A stretch of 64,000 bases of DNA from contig JAZNGW010000022.1 in NCBI GenBank assembly GCA_045576655.1, forward strand, positions 259,856-323,855. Direction: 5' to 3'. How positions within the stretch are numbered: position 1 is the first letter of the stretch; each line of letters opens with the position of its first letter. Positions 16,203 to 24,370 of this stretch are shown piece after piece. The notes beneath the pieces were generated by a model. That model was not told the DNA's origin. It did no database searches and saw only the letters and a program-made list of their open reading frames with translations. A program made the translations under genes and the position numbers. This stretch comes from RGIG8745 sp045576655 (GTDB taxonomy: Bacteria > Bacteroidota > Bacteroidia > Bacteroidales > Bacteroidaceae).

Positions 16203-17270
16203 ATGGAACTTAATCTGGAACCATTGAATTTGCCAGGCGTGGAGAATAAGCGTCCGTTGGTCATTGCAGGACCATGTAGTGCAGAGTCTGAAGAACAAGT
16301 GATGGAGACTGCCCTTCAGTTGGCTAAGAACGGTGTGAAGATCTTTCGTGCAGGTGTATGGAAACCGCGTACCAAACCAGGCGGTTTTGAGGGACACGGA
16401 ACTGTTGCGTTGCCTTGGATGAAACGTGTGAAGGAAGAGACAAATATGCTTGTAACTACCGAAGTTGCTACAGCCAAGCATGTTGAGGCAGCTCTCGAAG
16501 CTGGAATTGACATCCTTTGGATTGGAGCACGCACAAGTGCAAATCCGTTTGCTGTGCAGGAGATAGCCGATGCTTTGAAAGGTGTGGACATTCCTGTGCT
16601 GATTAAGAATCCGGTTAATCCTGATTTGGAACTTTGGGTAGGCGCATTAGAACGTGTCAATGGAGCAGGTATCAAGCGCCTTGCTGCCATCCATCGCGGT
16701 TTTTCTTCCTACGACAAGAAAATATACCGCAACCTTCCTATGTGGCAGTTGCCTATCGAGTTGAGCCGCCGCATCCCTAATCTGCCAATCATTTGCGACC
16801 CAAGTCATATTGGTGGACGTCGCGACCTCATAGCGCCACTCTGCCAGCAGGCGATGGACCTCGGTATGGACGGACTTATCGTAGAGAGTCATTGCAATCC
16901 TGACAGTGCTTGGAGCGATGCCAATCAGCAGGTCACTCCAGACATCCTTGACTACATACTCAACATGTTGGTTATCCGCGACGAAATTCAGACAACAGAG
17001 AGCATTGTTGCACTCAGAAAGCAAATCGACGAGATTGACAACCAAATCATGGACATACTGGCTAAGCGTATGCGTGTGTGTCGTGAGATAGGTCACTACA
17101 AAAAAGAGCACGGAATGACAATCGTGCAGACCAGCCGCTACTCGGAGATTCTCGACCGTCGTGGCGCACAGGCTTCACTTTGTGGCATCAACCCTGGTTG
17201 CGTCCGACTGATATTCGAGGCAATCCATGAGGAGAGTGTGGCTCAGCAGGTGGAGATTATCAATAAATGA
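16203..17270 (+). CDS. DAHP synthase-chorismate mutase bifunctional enzyme
   Basis: 355 residues from ATG 16203; the frame is open 32 codons further upstream but that part is low-complexity and not family-like. Residues 1-255 are a type I beta/alpha-barrel DAHP synthase of the short KDO8P-like form (PLVIAGPCSAES, GVKIFRAGVWKPRTKPGGFE, GARTSANPF, IHRGFSSYDKK, CDPSHIGGRR, LIVESHCNPD). Residues 265-355 are an AroQ-type chorismate mutase (LRKQIDEIDNQIMDILAKRM ... EIGHYKKEHGM). It starts the shikimate pathway and also makes prephenate. The mutase is C-terminal, opposite to the Bacillus arrangement. The 92-base gap before it contains short direct and inverted repeats (AATTCAGA, TCCGA). The tyrA gene that often follows in related genomes is absent; cobQ overlaps instead. 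Confidence 0.93.
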   Translation: MELNLEPLNLPGVENKRPLVIAGPCSAESEEQVMETALQLAKNGVKIFRAGVWKPRTKPGGFEGHGTVALPWMKRVKEETNMLVTTEVATAKHVEAALEAGIDILWIGARTSANPFAVQEIADALKGVDIPVLIKNPVNPDLELWVGALERVNGAGIKRLAAIHRGFSSYDKKIYRNLPMWQLPIELSRRIPNLPIICDPSHIGGRRDLIAPLCQQAMDLGMDGLIVESHCNPDSAWSDANQQVTPDILDYILNMLVIRDEIQTTESIVALRKQIDEIDNQIMDILAKRMRVCREIGHYKKEHGMTIVQTSRYSEILDRRGAQASLCGINPGCVRLIFEAIHEESVAQQVEIINK

Positions 17271-18796
17271 TGAATAAGCAACTACGACCTTTGATGCTTG
17301 TAGGTACAGGCAGCGACGTGGGCAAAAGTGTCCTCGCCACTGCCTTTTGTCGTATATTCAAGCAAGAGGGGTATAATCCTGCTCCTTTCAAGGCGCAAAA
17401 CATGGCACTCAATTCCTATGCCACTCCCGACGGTCTGGAAATAGGACGTGCACAGGCTGTGCAGGCCGAAGCCGCCGGTGTGCCGTGTGAGACTGACATG
17501 AACCCTCTATTGCTGAAACCCAATTCGGAACATACCACTCAGGTGGTCCTCAATGGCCGTCCTGTGGGCAACCGTTCCGCTTATGACTATTTCCGTCGTG
17601 AGGGACGTGATGAATTGCGTAAGGCTGTGTGCGATGCCTTTGACCGTCTTTCTAGCAAATACAATCCTATCGTCTTGGAAGGGGCGGGTAGTGTGTCGGA
17701 ACTCAATCTGCGCGACACCGACTTAGTAAACATGTCGATGGCGCGCCATGCCGATGCCGATGTTATCCTTGTGGCAGACATTGATCGTGGCGGTGTGTTT
17801 GCCAGTGTCTACGGTTCTATTATGTTGCAGACTCCGGAGGATCGCCAACGCATAAAGGGTATAATAATCAATAAGTTCCGTGGCGACTTGCGCCTGTTCG
17901 ATGAAGGGCGCAAACTGATGGAGGAGATTTGCGGAGTTCCTGTACTCGGAGTCGTTCCGATGTTCAACGATATTGTCATCGAGGAGGAAGACTCTGTCGA
18001 ACTCGCTCAGAAGCGCCGCTCTATGGAAGAAGGTAAAGTCAATGTGGCAGTGGTGCTTCTGCGCCACATATCCAACTTCACTGACTTCGGAGTTATTGAA
18101 CGCGATGAGCGTGTCAACCTCTTCTACACAAACAACACCGATGATATAGAGAAGGCAGACATTGTCATTTTGCCAGGAACTAAAGCCACGCTCGATGACC
18201 TTTACGAACTCCGTCGCAACGGAGTGGCACAATCCATAATCCGTGCCCACAGCAAAGGGGCGCTGGTGATGGGCATTTGTGGCGGTTATCAGATGTTGGG
18301 ACAGACGGTCAGTGACCCCGACGGGGTGGAGGGGAGCATCCCCCAACTTCCAGGGCTTGGACTTTTGCCAATTCATACCCGTATGCAGGGCGGAAAAGTT
18401 ACACGTCAGGTCGAGTTTGCCTTCCATGACGGAACGCAGTGGTCTGGCTGCACTTTGCAGGGCTATGAGATTCATCAAGGCGAAAGCGTCGTTGCTGATT
18501 CTGAAGCCACCTACACACCGCTTTGCCGTCTGTCTGATGGCACATACGAAGGTTGTAGGTCGGGAAACAACTGCATTGGCACATATATACATGGCATACT
18601 CGATAATCCTCAGTTTATCGACTGGATGATAAGAGAGAAACTTGTGGGGATGCAATGCGTTGAGTCCGATGAAATGAGACCTAAATCGGCTTTGCAATCT
18701 CACAAATCCTTCAAAGAAAAGCAATACGACCTTCTTGCCGACCATGTCCGCAAGTATGTTGATGTGGAAAAAATAATGAAGGTTATAGGGTTTTAA
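17267..18796 (+). CDS. cobQ: Cobyric acid synthase
   Basis: 509 residues, normal length. The N-terminal P-loop amidation domain has GTGSDVGKSVLATAF, KAQNMALNSY, LEGAGS and DIDRGGVFAS. The C-terminal glutamine amidotransferase domain has the nucleophile Cys in MGICGGYQMLGQ (about residue 337) and the His in GTYIHGILDN. It amidates four side chains of adenosylcobyrinic acid a,c-diamide. The ATG overlaps the stop of the preceding gene (ATGA), so it is translationally coupled to the aromatic operon, an unexpected functional mix. A cobD-type decarboxylase follows. Confidence 0.95.
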   Translation: MMNKQLRPLMLVGTGSDVGKSVLATAFCRIFKQEGYNPAPFKAQNMALNSYATPDGLEIGRAQAVQAEAAGVPCETDMNPLLLKPNSEHTTQVVLNGRPVGNRSAYDYFRREGRDELRKAVCDAFDRLSSKYNPIVLEGAGSVSELNLRDTDLVNMSMARHADADVILVADIDRGGVFASVYGSIMLQTPEDRQRIKGIIINKFRGDLRLFDEGRKLMEEICGVPVLGVVPMFNDIVIEEEDSVELAQKRRSMEEGKVNVAVVLLRHISNFTDFGVIERDERVNLFYTNNTDDIEKADIVILPGTKATLDDLYELRRNGVAQSIIRAHSKGALVMGICGGYQMLGQTVSDPDGVEGSIPQLPGLGLLPIHTRMQGGKVTRQVEFAFHDGTQWSGCTLQGYEIHQGESVVADSEATYTPLCRLSDGTYEGCRSGNNCIGTYIHGILDNPQFIDWMIREKLVGMQCVESDEMRPKSALQSHKSFKEKQYDLLADHVRKYVDVEKIMKVIGF

Positions 18797-18799
18797 GGT

Positions 18800-18862
18800 T
18801 ATTAGCACAACCTCATACCCCACAACCTCACAACCTCATAACCTCCAACCCCATAACCTCAG
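18800..18862 (+). repeat. Short tandem repeat between cobQ and cobD
   Basis: The gap is made of about six imperfect copies of an 8-10 base unit of the type ACAACCTCAT (for example at 18808, 18823, 18831 and 18852), C/A-rich on the plus strand. It is probably a slippage-prone spacer; there is no hairpin with a T tract, so cobQ and cobD can share a transcript. Confidence 0.65.
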
Positions 18863-18865
18863 ATT

Positions 18866-19876
18866 ATGCTAAACGGTCACGGTGACGACATATACAGATA
18901 CGACGACATTAGGATAAACTTCAGTTCTAATGTCTACAATCATTTTGACCATGAGCCTTTGTTTGCGCATCTTGCAAACAAACTCGACAATGTTGTTGCT
19001 TATCCCGAACCATCTCCTGTAACTCTTGAGGCAGAACTCGCCATGATGTTAGGACTGCAGCCCGATGAAGTGAGTGTGTGCAACGGGGCTACAGAAGCAA
19101 TCTATCTCATTGCGCAGACTTACCGCCGCAGCAAGAGTGCGGTGCTTATGCCAACTTTCTCGGAGTATGCCGATGCATGCCGACTCCACGAACATGATGT
19201 CTGTTCTTTCTATTCGCTCGACCAGTTGCCTCCCCGTGCACGACTCGTATGGATTTGCAATCCGAACAATCCTACTGGCACAGTAATAGAGCGCGACACG
19301 CTTCTTGAGCTCATCGACAATAACTCCGAACGCATGTTTGTTCTTGACCAGAGTTATGCTCCGTTTACTCAGAAGCCTCTCATTACTCCTGCAGAGGCGG
19401 CTCGACGCTCGAACATCATTATGCTCCATAGCATGACGAAGGAATATGCTATTCCAGGACTTCGTCTCGGATATATCACAGCCCACGAGGCAGTGCTGAA
19501 TGAACTGCGGTTGCAGCGCATGCCGTGGTCGGTCAACCAAGTGGCAATCGATGCCGGACGCTATCTTCTCGCCCATCAGGATGACTATCGTCTTGACCTC
19601 GATGCCCTCATGTCGGAGCGTAGTCGTGTGGCAGAGCAACTTCAGAAACTTGGTTGCATTGATGTGTGGCAGAGCGATACCCATATCCTTCTGTGCAAAC
19701 TACGCATAGGCAAGGCGTCTGCACTTAAGGACTATCTTGCCTGTGAACACCATATTCTCATTCGCGATGCTTCCAACTTCCAGGGACTCGATTCCACATT
19801 CTTCCGCATAGCCGTTCAGACTCCAGAGGAAAATGATATGCTAATTGACGCAATAGCCCTGTGGCTGATGGAATGA
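18866..19876 (+). CDS. cobD: Threonine-phosphate decarboxylase-like PLP enzyme (CobD/CobC)
   Basis: 336 residues, fold type I PLP enzyme of the histidinol-phosphate aminotransferase group. It opens with LNGHGDDIYRYDD and INFSSNVY, typical of CobD. NPNNPTGTV binds the cofactor region and LHSMTKEYAIPGLRLGY (about residue 193) holds the PLP lysine. CobD makes (R)-1-amino-2-propanol phosphate, which CbiB attaches to cobyric acid. The neighbours cobQ (upstream) and cbiB (2.7 kb downstream) support this over a histidinol-phosphate aminotransferase. Its stop codon lies at the edge of a terminator that serves the opposite strand. Confidence 0.88.
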   Translation: MLNGHGDDIYRYDDIRINFSSNVYNHFDHEPLFAHLANKLDNVVAYPEPSPVTLEAELAMMLGLQPDEVSVCNGATEAIYLIAQTYRRSKSAVLMPTFSEYADACRLHEHDVCSFYSLDQLPPRARLVWICNPNNPTGTVIERDTLLELIDNNSERMFVLDQSYAPFTQKPLITPAEAARRSNIIMLHSMTKEYAIPGLRLGYITAHEAVLNELRLQRMPWSVNQVAIDAGRYLLAHQDDYRLDLDALMSERSRVAEQLQKLGCIDVWQSDTHILLCKLRIGKASALKDYLACEHHILIRDASNFQGLDSTFFRIAVQTPEENDMLIDAIALWLME

Positions 19877-19901
19877 AAAAGAGCTCGGAATTACCGAGCT
19901 C
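19876..19901 (-). terminator. Terminator for the outer-membrane protein gene (minus strand)
   Basis: GAGCTCGG (19881-19888) and CCGAGCTC (19894-19901) form a perfect stem with loop of five. Read on the minus strand it is followed by TTTTT (19880-19876), so it terminates transcripts arriving from 19950. It touches the stop codon of cobD. Confidence 0.8.
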
Positions 19902-19949
19902 CCAAAACTAATTATTTAATTATGCCAAATTCTTTGGCGTGCGTTATTT

Positions 19950-20663
19950 TTAGAACTTATATCCAAGAGTGATTGAAGTTGTTTTCATCTTGCAATCCTT
20001 AACAATCTCAGTGAAGTCGCTACCATAAGAAACTCCGAGGTATGCCTTCTGGAAGTTTACGTTTACACCAATCTGCCAACCAATCTGGAAACGCTTCCAA
20101 GTAGCATCTTTATGTCCCATGTCATCTTTGTCAAAGAGATTTGCTTCTTCTTTTATACCGTATTCATCTTCCATCATTTCCCAAAATTCATCTTCATAAC
20201 CGCCTAAACCGTCTACTTCGATTTTGCGATTACCTAAAAGATTGAATCTCAGATTAACACCTGCGTATGGAGCAATTGAGATTTTGCTGTTAGGAATAGC
20301 AAAAACATATGAGATGTTTACTGGAACTTTTGCAGAAAACAAATTGTATTTTGTTGTAATATCATCATCTTCTTCGCTGTTCCATGAGTATTGCAATGCA
20401 GCGCCATATTCGAGAAAAAGTGGAGTGCTTTGTGATATACTTGTATACTTGTTGTATCCAACAGAAATACCAGTGAAGTCAATTCCGTCGCCTTCGTCAG
20501 GGTCAACTGTACCAGGATTGTACTGAACGTAAACACTGCTCCATCCGTCAGTTGAAACATCGTTTGTTGCTGTTGCACCTGATGTAGATGAGGCGAACTG
20601 TGCAGATGCAGATGTGCAAACTGCAGCCAAAATTGCTGTTGCAAAAATGTTTTTAATTCTCAT
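19950..20663 (-). CDS. Secreted outer-membrane beta-barrel-like protein
   Basis: 237 residues from ATG 20663; an upstream in-frame Met would put a non-signal extension before MRIKNIFATAILAAVCTSASAQ, a clear signal peptide cleaved after SAQ. The mature part has alternating strands (GISVGYNKYTSIS, FLEYGAALQYSW, KVPVNISYVFA, ISIAPYAGVNLRFNL, YLGVSYGSDF) and ends in a strand with terminal Phe (TTSITLGYKF), the pattern of small porin-like barrels assembled by BAM. A charged insertion (EDEFWEMMEDEYGIKEEAN) is probably an extracellular loop. It follows the PD40-repeat gene by 22 bases on the same strand. No specific family is claimed. Confidence 0.75.
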   Translation of the reverse strand: MRIKNIFATAILAAVCTSASAQFASSTSGATATNDVSTDGWSSVYVQYNPGTVDPDEGDGIDFTGISVGYNKYTSISQSTPLFLEYGAALQYSWNSEEDDDITTKYNLFSAKVPVNISYVFAIPNSKISIAPYAGVNLRFNLLGNRKIEVDGLGGYEDEFWEMMEDEYGIKEEANLFDKDDMGHKDATWKRFQIGWQIGVNVNFQKAYLGVSYGSDFTEIVKDCKMKTTSITLGYKF

Positions 20664-20685
20664 AATGTCTGTTTTTATAAAAGGG

Positions 20686-21663
20686 TTAATAAACAAATGT
20701 CATTCTCCAAATATTTGCTGTTCCAGTATTACTTCCGCGCTGCGAGATGAAGTAGATGTATTTGCCGTCGCGGCTCCACACGGGACTGAGGTCGTCAGCA
20801 GCGTGGTAGGTGAGTTGCAACAAGTCTGTTCCGTCAAGGCGACAGACGAACAAGTCGGTGTTGTGATAGAAAGAGTTTCCGTAAGGTAATCCGTTACTTC
20901 CGACAAAAAGAATCCAGTTGCCGTCAGGTGATACTTGTGGTGAAGTGAAACTTTTTGTCGGGTCGGAAACGATACATTCCTCAATGCCAGAGTTGTAGTC
21001 CACTTTCCATATTTCACTCTTTCCGTTCGTGTTTGTTCTTGCGCACAATATGGATGTGGTGCCCTTGAGTGGGTATGGATTCATTCCTGTAGTGAAGTTT
21101 GAGAGGAAGTTGTTTCGGATGTTATGACTCCAGATGCTTATACTCTTGAGTTCCTGTCGGGCAAAGAAAATCTGCGACATGTCCGATGAATATATTGGCG
21201 AATAGTCCTTGTTGGCACTTGTTATCTGGCGGCAGACATATCCTGTCTTTGCGCTTGTCTGGAAGATGTGGCTGTTCTTTCCGCTGGCCTCGGTGAAGCA
21301 TATGTTCTTTCCATCGGGCGAGTAGGAGAAGTCAAGGACGGCCTGTCTGTTGGTGCGCTGCATGGAACTGCCTTGCTTGTTTAGGTCCTTTATAAAGATG
21401 TTTGTGGTGTTGTTGCGAGAAGAAAGGTAGGCTATGTCATTTCCGTCGATAGAGACATCAAGAATTTTATTAGTGTACCAGTTTACGCCACTACTATTTC
21501 TTTTTACTAACGGTAGGCATACATAATCATTGTCAGTCGTAATTTTTGTAAAGTCAATACCAGACTCTTCTCTAACTGAAATGACAGAATAGTCTACCTG
21601 TTGGGCATGCAGACTAAATGTAATGCTCGATAGAGCAAAGGAAAATAGTATTTTCAGTTTCAT
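20686..21663 (-). CDS. Periplasmic or secreted PD40/TolB-like beta-propeller protein
   Basis: 325 residues with a signal peptide (MKLKILFSFALSSITFSLHA). At least five PD40-type blades are visible: DGNDIAYLSSRN, SPDGKNICFTEASG, SSDMSQIFFARQE, SPDGNWILFVGSN and SRDGKYIYFISQRG, each followed by a conserved polar turn. Such proteins resemble the TolB propeller or the propeller of prolyl oligopeptidases, but no catalytic or OmpA domain is present. It is the first gene of a two-gene unit with the barrel protein downstream, suggesting an envelope role. A TAATTTTG -7 element lies at 21702-21695. Confidence 0.8.
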   Translation of the reverse strand: MKLKILFSFALSSITFSLHAQQVDYSVISVREESGIDFTKITTDNDYVCLPLVKRNSSGVNWYTNKILDVSIDGNDIAYLSSRNNTTNIFIKDLNKQGSSMQRTNRQAVLDFSYSPDGKNICFTEASGKNSHIFQTSAKTGYVCRQITSANKDYSPIYSSDMSQIFFARQELKSISIWSHNIRNNFLSNFTTGMNPYPLKGTTSILCARTNTNGKSEIWKVDYNSGIEECIVSDPTKSFTSPQVSPDGNWILFVGSNGLPYGNSFYHNTDLFVCRLDGTDLLQLTYHAADDLSPVWSRDGKYIYFISQRGSNTGTANIWRMTFVY

Positions 21664-21761
21664 TGCTTTTTACATTTGTTTAAATATCTGATTGCAAAAT
21701 TAAACAAATGTGAAATCCGTGGTGTGAATATGCTGTATATCGAGTGTTACATAAGTGTCGC

Positions 21762-21980
21762 TTATTTGTTGCGTTTTATGTCCAGCTCTTCTGATATTTC
21801 GTTGAAGAAGTTGCGATTGAGAATTTTTGATATTTGTAGTAGTTGCTGAGTATCAATGCTTTGCTTTTCAAATATGCGATATACACTCATACGTGTACAA
21901 CCGAGCTTTTTAGCAAACCATGTCACACTGCGTTCTTGCAGAAGTAATTCTTCTTTTATCTTTTCCCCAATATTAATCAT
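21762..21980 (-). CDS. Small HTH regulator
   Basis: 72 residues with a helix-turn-helix of XRE-like form: VTWFAKKLGCTRMSVYRIF is scaffold plus recognition helix, then QQLLQISKILNRNFFNEIS. Similar short regulators are frequent in Bacteroidota. It lies 98 bases upstream of the PD40 gene on the same strand and 62 bases downstream of the terminator of a candidate ncRNA. Its target is unknown. Confidence 0.75.
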   Translation of the reverse strand: MINIGEKIKEELLLQERSVTWFAKKLGCTRMSVYRIFEKQSIDTQQLLQISKILNRNFFNEISEELDIKRNK

Positions 21981-22041
21981 ATTAATAATAGGTGCGCTGA
22001 TTGAAACCCCGAAGATTCAGCATGTTGTTTTAGATGTATGC

Positions 22042-22323
22042 AAAAAAGACGTGGGATTCTCCACAGTCCGCTTATCCCAGTCTTCAGGCCTTCGCATTGC
22101 CTCCACTCAAAGGATAAGCAACGCAGTTAGCCCACGCCGTGATATATTATATGATAAAATACAGGCTGTGCCTATATCTATATAAATAATACACCCAACG
22201 CAGACGTTCCAGTTGCCGTATCTTCCTTGAGTGTCAAGTTTGCGAAGTTTGAAGACTCGAAGATAACGTTAAGTAACGTCCTTTAATAATAAATTCCCCT
22301 GTTGCCCCTTGCGGACTAACAGG
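22042..22323 (-). ncRNA. Candidate structured non-coding RNA, about 280 nt
   Basis: A consensus promoter (22360-22330) precedes it and the 3' end has a hairpin followed by GTCTTTTTT (T run 22047-22042). The terminal hairpin can form as TGGGAT/ATCCCA (22079-22074 with 22057-22052) or GTGG/CCAC inside it. At the 5' end CCTGTT and AACAGG (22323-22318, 22303-22298) form a hairpin whose loop contains AGTCCGC (22317-22311), exactly complementary to GCGGACT (22071-22065) near the 3' end: a pseudoknot or switch. No reading frame of note lies inside. The size and closed 5'-3' architecture resemble 6S-like or other structured RNAs, but I cannot identify it. It could also act as a leader for the HTH gene. 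Confidence 0.65.
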
Positions 22324-22329
22324 TCAATG

Positions 22330-22360
22330 CAAAATTAGAATTTATTTTCTGAACGGCAAA
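22330..22360 (-). promoter_or_regulatory. Promoter of the candidate ncRNA
   Basis: Minus strand: TTTG (22360-22357), 19 bases, TAATTTTG (22337-22330). Exact match to both elements of the Bacteroidota promoter, pointing to a transcript start near 22323. Confidence 0.8.
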
Positions 22361-22383
22361 GTGTGGTGGTGTTTTTGTTTATT

Positions 22384-22530
22384 AACGCTGCAGCGTTTGG
22401 AGATTAATGCAGGAGCATTTATTTCTTAACGCTTAAGCATTGTGAAATTTTTGAGAGTTCATTTCTTAACGAACGAGGGCTCATTTGTTTATCAACGAGG
22501 GCTCGTTGTTTTTTTAAATGAGGGCTCGTT
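22384..22530. repeat. Phased palindrome array B (7 units, 22-bp pitch)
   Basis: Fourteen-base dyads begin at 22384, 22406, 22428, 22450, 22472, 22494 and 22517, i.e. every 22 bp (last step 23). Cores include AACGCTGCAGCGTT, AACGCTTAAGCATT, AACGAGGGCTCATT, AACGAGGGCTCGTT and AATGAGGGCTCGTT; the unit at 22450 is degenerate. Outer bases follow AAYG...CRTT while the inner bases vary yet mostly remain self-complementary. Spacers are about 8 bases and T-rich. It lies between the ncRNA promoter and the cbiB promoter. Confidence 0.9.
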
Positions 22531-22574
22531 GACTAGTTTTGAATTCCTTGTCGTTTTGTTTTTGCTGGTAATGC

Positions 22575-22606
22575 TTTGTGTATGTTTGAGGAATGAAGTA
22601 TATTTG
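22575..22606 (+). promoter_or_regulatory. Promoter of cbiB
   Basis: TTTG (22575-22578), 20 bases, TATATTTG (22599-22606); transcript start expected near 22613, about 18 bases before the cbiB ATG. No riboswitch lies between, so cbiB is not under the cobalamin riboswitch seen at 1.6 kb. Confidence 0.75.
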
Positions 22607-22630
22607 CACAACTTATTAGAAATAAGATTG

Positions 22631-23602
22631 ATGCTTACGATACCGTTGATATTCGGATGGTTGCTCGACCGCTGGCTGGGTGATCCTGAACGGTGGCCAC
22701 ACCCCGTGGTGTGGTTTGGGAGGATAATCTCATGGATGGAACGTAAGTTTAACAATGGGGGGAATAGAAAAACGAAAGGTGCTCTGGTGGCAACTGGTTG
22801 CATTGTCGGTGTGTTCGTACTGACCAATGCCGTTCTGGTGGCAAGTGTGTTGGTGCCTTACGGATTGGGGCTGCCGAACTATTGCGGAATCGGGCTTTAC
22901 TTTTTGCTCAGTACGGTGATGGTGTTCTTTTGTCTGGCTGGCAGGACTTTGAGGCAGGAGGTGCGGATGACCTTTGAAGCAACAGACAGAAGTGTGGAGG
23001 AGGGGCGTAGACAGGTGGCGCGCATCGTAGGTAGGGACACAAGCAACCTCTCCGCTCAGGAAGTGAGGACCGCTGCTCTGGAGACACTGGCAGAGAACCT
23101 AAGCGATGGGGTGGTGGCACCGCTGTTTTGGATGCTTCTGCTTGGAGTTCCAGGCATGATGACGTATAAGATGGTCAATACTCTCGACTCAATGATAGGA
23201 TACAGGACTGAGCGATATGAGAGGTTTGGCTGTTGGGCTGCTAAGATTGATGACTATGCCAATTATATTCCGGCACGACTGACGGCTTTGCTTATAGTCT
23301 TTGCCGAGAAATTGATGAGATGGAAACGGACCAGTGTGAAGTGGCTTATGGGATTCGTGGGGCGCTACGGCTCTCAGCATGCTAGTCCCAACAGCGGGTG
23401 GCCGGAGGCTGCGCTTGCCGGTGTGCTCGACTGCCAGTTTGGAGGAGGACACAACTATTTCGGGGTGTACTTCTACAAGCCCTTCATCGGCGACTATCCG
23501 CGTCTGTTGACATCAGCCGACATGTGGCGGTCGCTCCAGATCGCAATGGCGGTGGAGGTGATGATGGTGGGACTGATGCTGTTGGTGATGTCGATTGGTT
23601 GA
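22631..23602 (+). CDS. cbiB: Adenosylcobinamide-phosphate synthase
   Basis: 323 residues from ATG 22631. The frame stays open to 22442, but that extension translates array B and lies upstream of the promoter, so it is rejected. Family marks are the opening LLDRWLGDPERWPHPVVWFG, GRDTSNLSAQEVRTAALETL, ENLSDGVVAPLFW, YKMVNTLDSMIGYR and the NSGWPEAALAG stretch. It is an inner-membrane enzyme joining adenosylcobyric acid to aminopropanol or its phosphate, the step after CobQ and CobD. It is followed after 41 bases by an unrelated outer-membrane protein gene. Confidence 0.93.
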   Translation: MLTIPLIFGWLLDRWLGDPERWPHPVVWFGRIISWMERKFNNGGNRKTKGALVATGCIVGVFVLTNAVLVASVLVPYGLGLPNYCGIGLYFLLSTVMVFFCLAGRTLRQEVRMTFEATDRSVEEGRRQVARIVGRDTSNLSAQEVRTAALETLAENLSDGVVAPLFWMLLLGVPGMMTYKMVNTLDSMIGYRTERYERFGCWAAKIDDYANYIPARLTALLIVFAEKLMRWKRTSVKWLMGFVGRYGSQHASPNSGWPEAALAGVLDCQFGGGHNYFGVYFYKPFIGDYPRLLTSADMWRSLQIAMAVEVMMVGLMLLVMSIG

Positions 23603-23643
23603 AAGTAGAAAGTAGAATGTTTAATATAAATGTGATAATAACA

Positions 23644-24348
23644 ATGAAAAGATTCTTTAGTGGTGCGGCTTTGATGGCTGCAATGTTTATGATGCCAATG
23701 ATGGCAGGTGCACAGGATAAGGTTGAGGCTTCAGTTGGCGCTGACCTCGTGAGCAACTACGTGTGGCGTGGTATGAAACTTGGTGATGCTGCCATCCAAC
23801 CTTGCATGTCAGTAAGTTACAAGGGCTTCTCATTCGAAGCATGGGGCTCTTACGGACTTACAAGTTCAGATGACACAAAGGAAGTGGACTTGACATTGTC
23901 ATACACAACTGGTGGATTGACTGTAGCTGTCACTGACTATTTCGTTGAAGGTGCTGGCTCTCCTAAGTACTTCATGTATGAGACTCATAAGACAGGACAT
24001 ACATTCGAGGCAAACGTAGGTTATGATTTCGACATTTTCTCTGTCAACGCATACGTTAATTTTGCTGGCAACGACTTCAAGGCTGACGAGGACAAGAACG
24101 CTTATTCCACATATGTGGAACTTGCCGCTCCTTTCCGTCTTGGCGGTTTGGACTGGAGTGCTTCCGTAGGCGTTGTTCCAATGGAGAGCCCATATTATGA
24201 GACTGACGGATTTGCTGTTACAAACGTTACGTTGCAGACAGAAAAGGAACTTAAGATTTCCAACACACTCTCATTGCCTGTGTTCGGTGCAGTGACAGCC
24301 AATCCATGCACAGAGAATGTCTACCTCACTTTTGGCGTGACTTTCTGA
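23644..24348 (+). CDS. Outer-membrane beta-barrel protein (TorF/porin-like)
   Basis: 234 residues from ATG 23644, where a signal peptide begins (MKRFFSGAALMAAMFMMPMM, cleavage after AGAQ). The mature protein starts ASVGADLVSNYVWRGMKLGD, a form common to TorF-type or DUF-annotated periplasmic/outer-membrane barrels, and continues with regular alternating strands to a terminal Phe (NVYLTFGVTF). Substrate unknown. It sits 41 bases after cbiB and 22 bases before a flippase gene, so the four genes 22631-26910 may be co-transcribed although their functions differ. Confidence 0.75.
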   Translation: MKRFFSGAALMAAMFMMPMMAGAQDKVEASVGADLVSNYVWRGMKLGDAAIQPCMSVSYKGFSFEAWGSYGLTSSDDTKEVDLTLSYTTGGLTVAVTDYFVEGAGSPKYFMYETHKTGHTFEANVGYDFDIFSVNAYVNFAGNDFKADEDKNAYSTYVELAAPFRLGGLDWSASVGVVPMESPYYETDGFAVTNVTLQTEKELKISNTLSLPVFGAVTANPCTENVYLTFGVTF

Positions 24349-24370
24349 TACTATCCGTAGCATAAAGTGA

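Noticed and set aside
17723..18823. Long minus-strand reading frame opposite cobQ
   Set aside because: It is an antisense shadow; cobQ in the other strand has every expected motif.
18800..18862. Small RNA or attenuator between cobQ and cobD
   Set aside because: The segment is simple tandem repeat without a hairpin or T tract.
22042..22323. tmRNA or RNase P RNA at the ncRNA locus
   Set aside because: No tag-peptide frame and no tRNA-like ends for tmRNA, and the conserved RNase P core sequences are not seen.
22442..22630. Longer start for cbiB
   Set aside because: It would translate array B and precede the predicted promoter; CbiB homologues begin near the Met at 22631.
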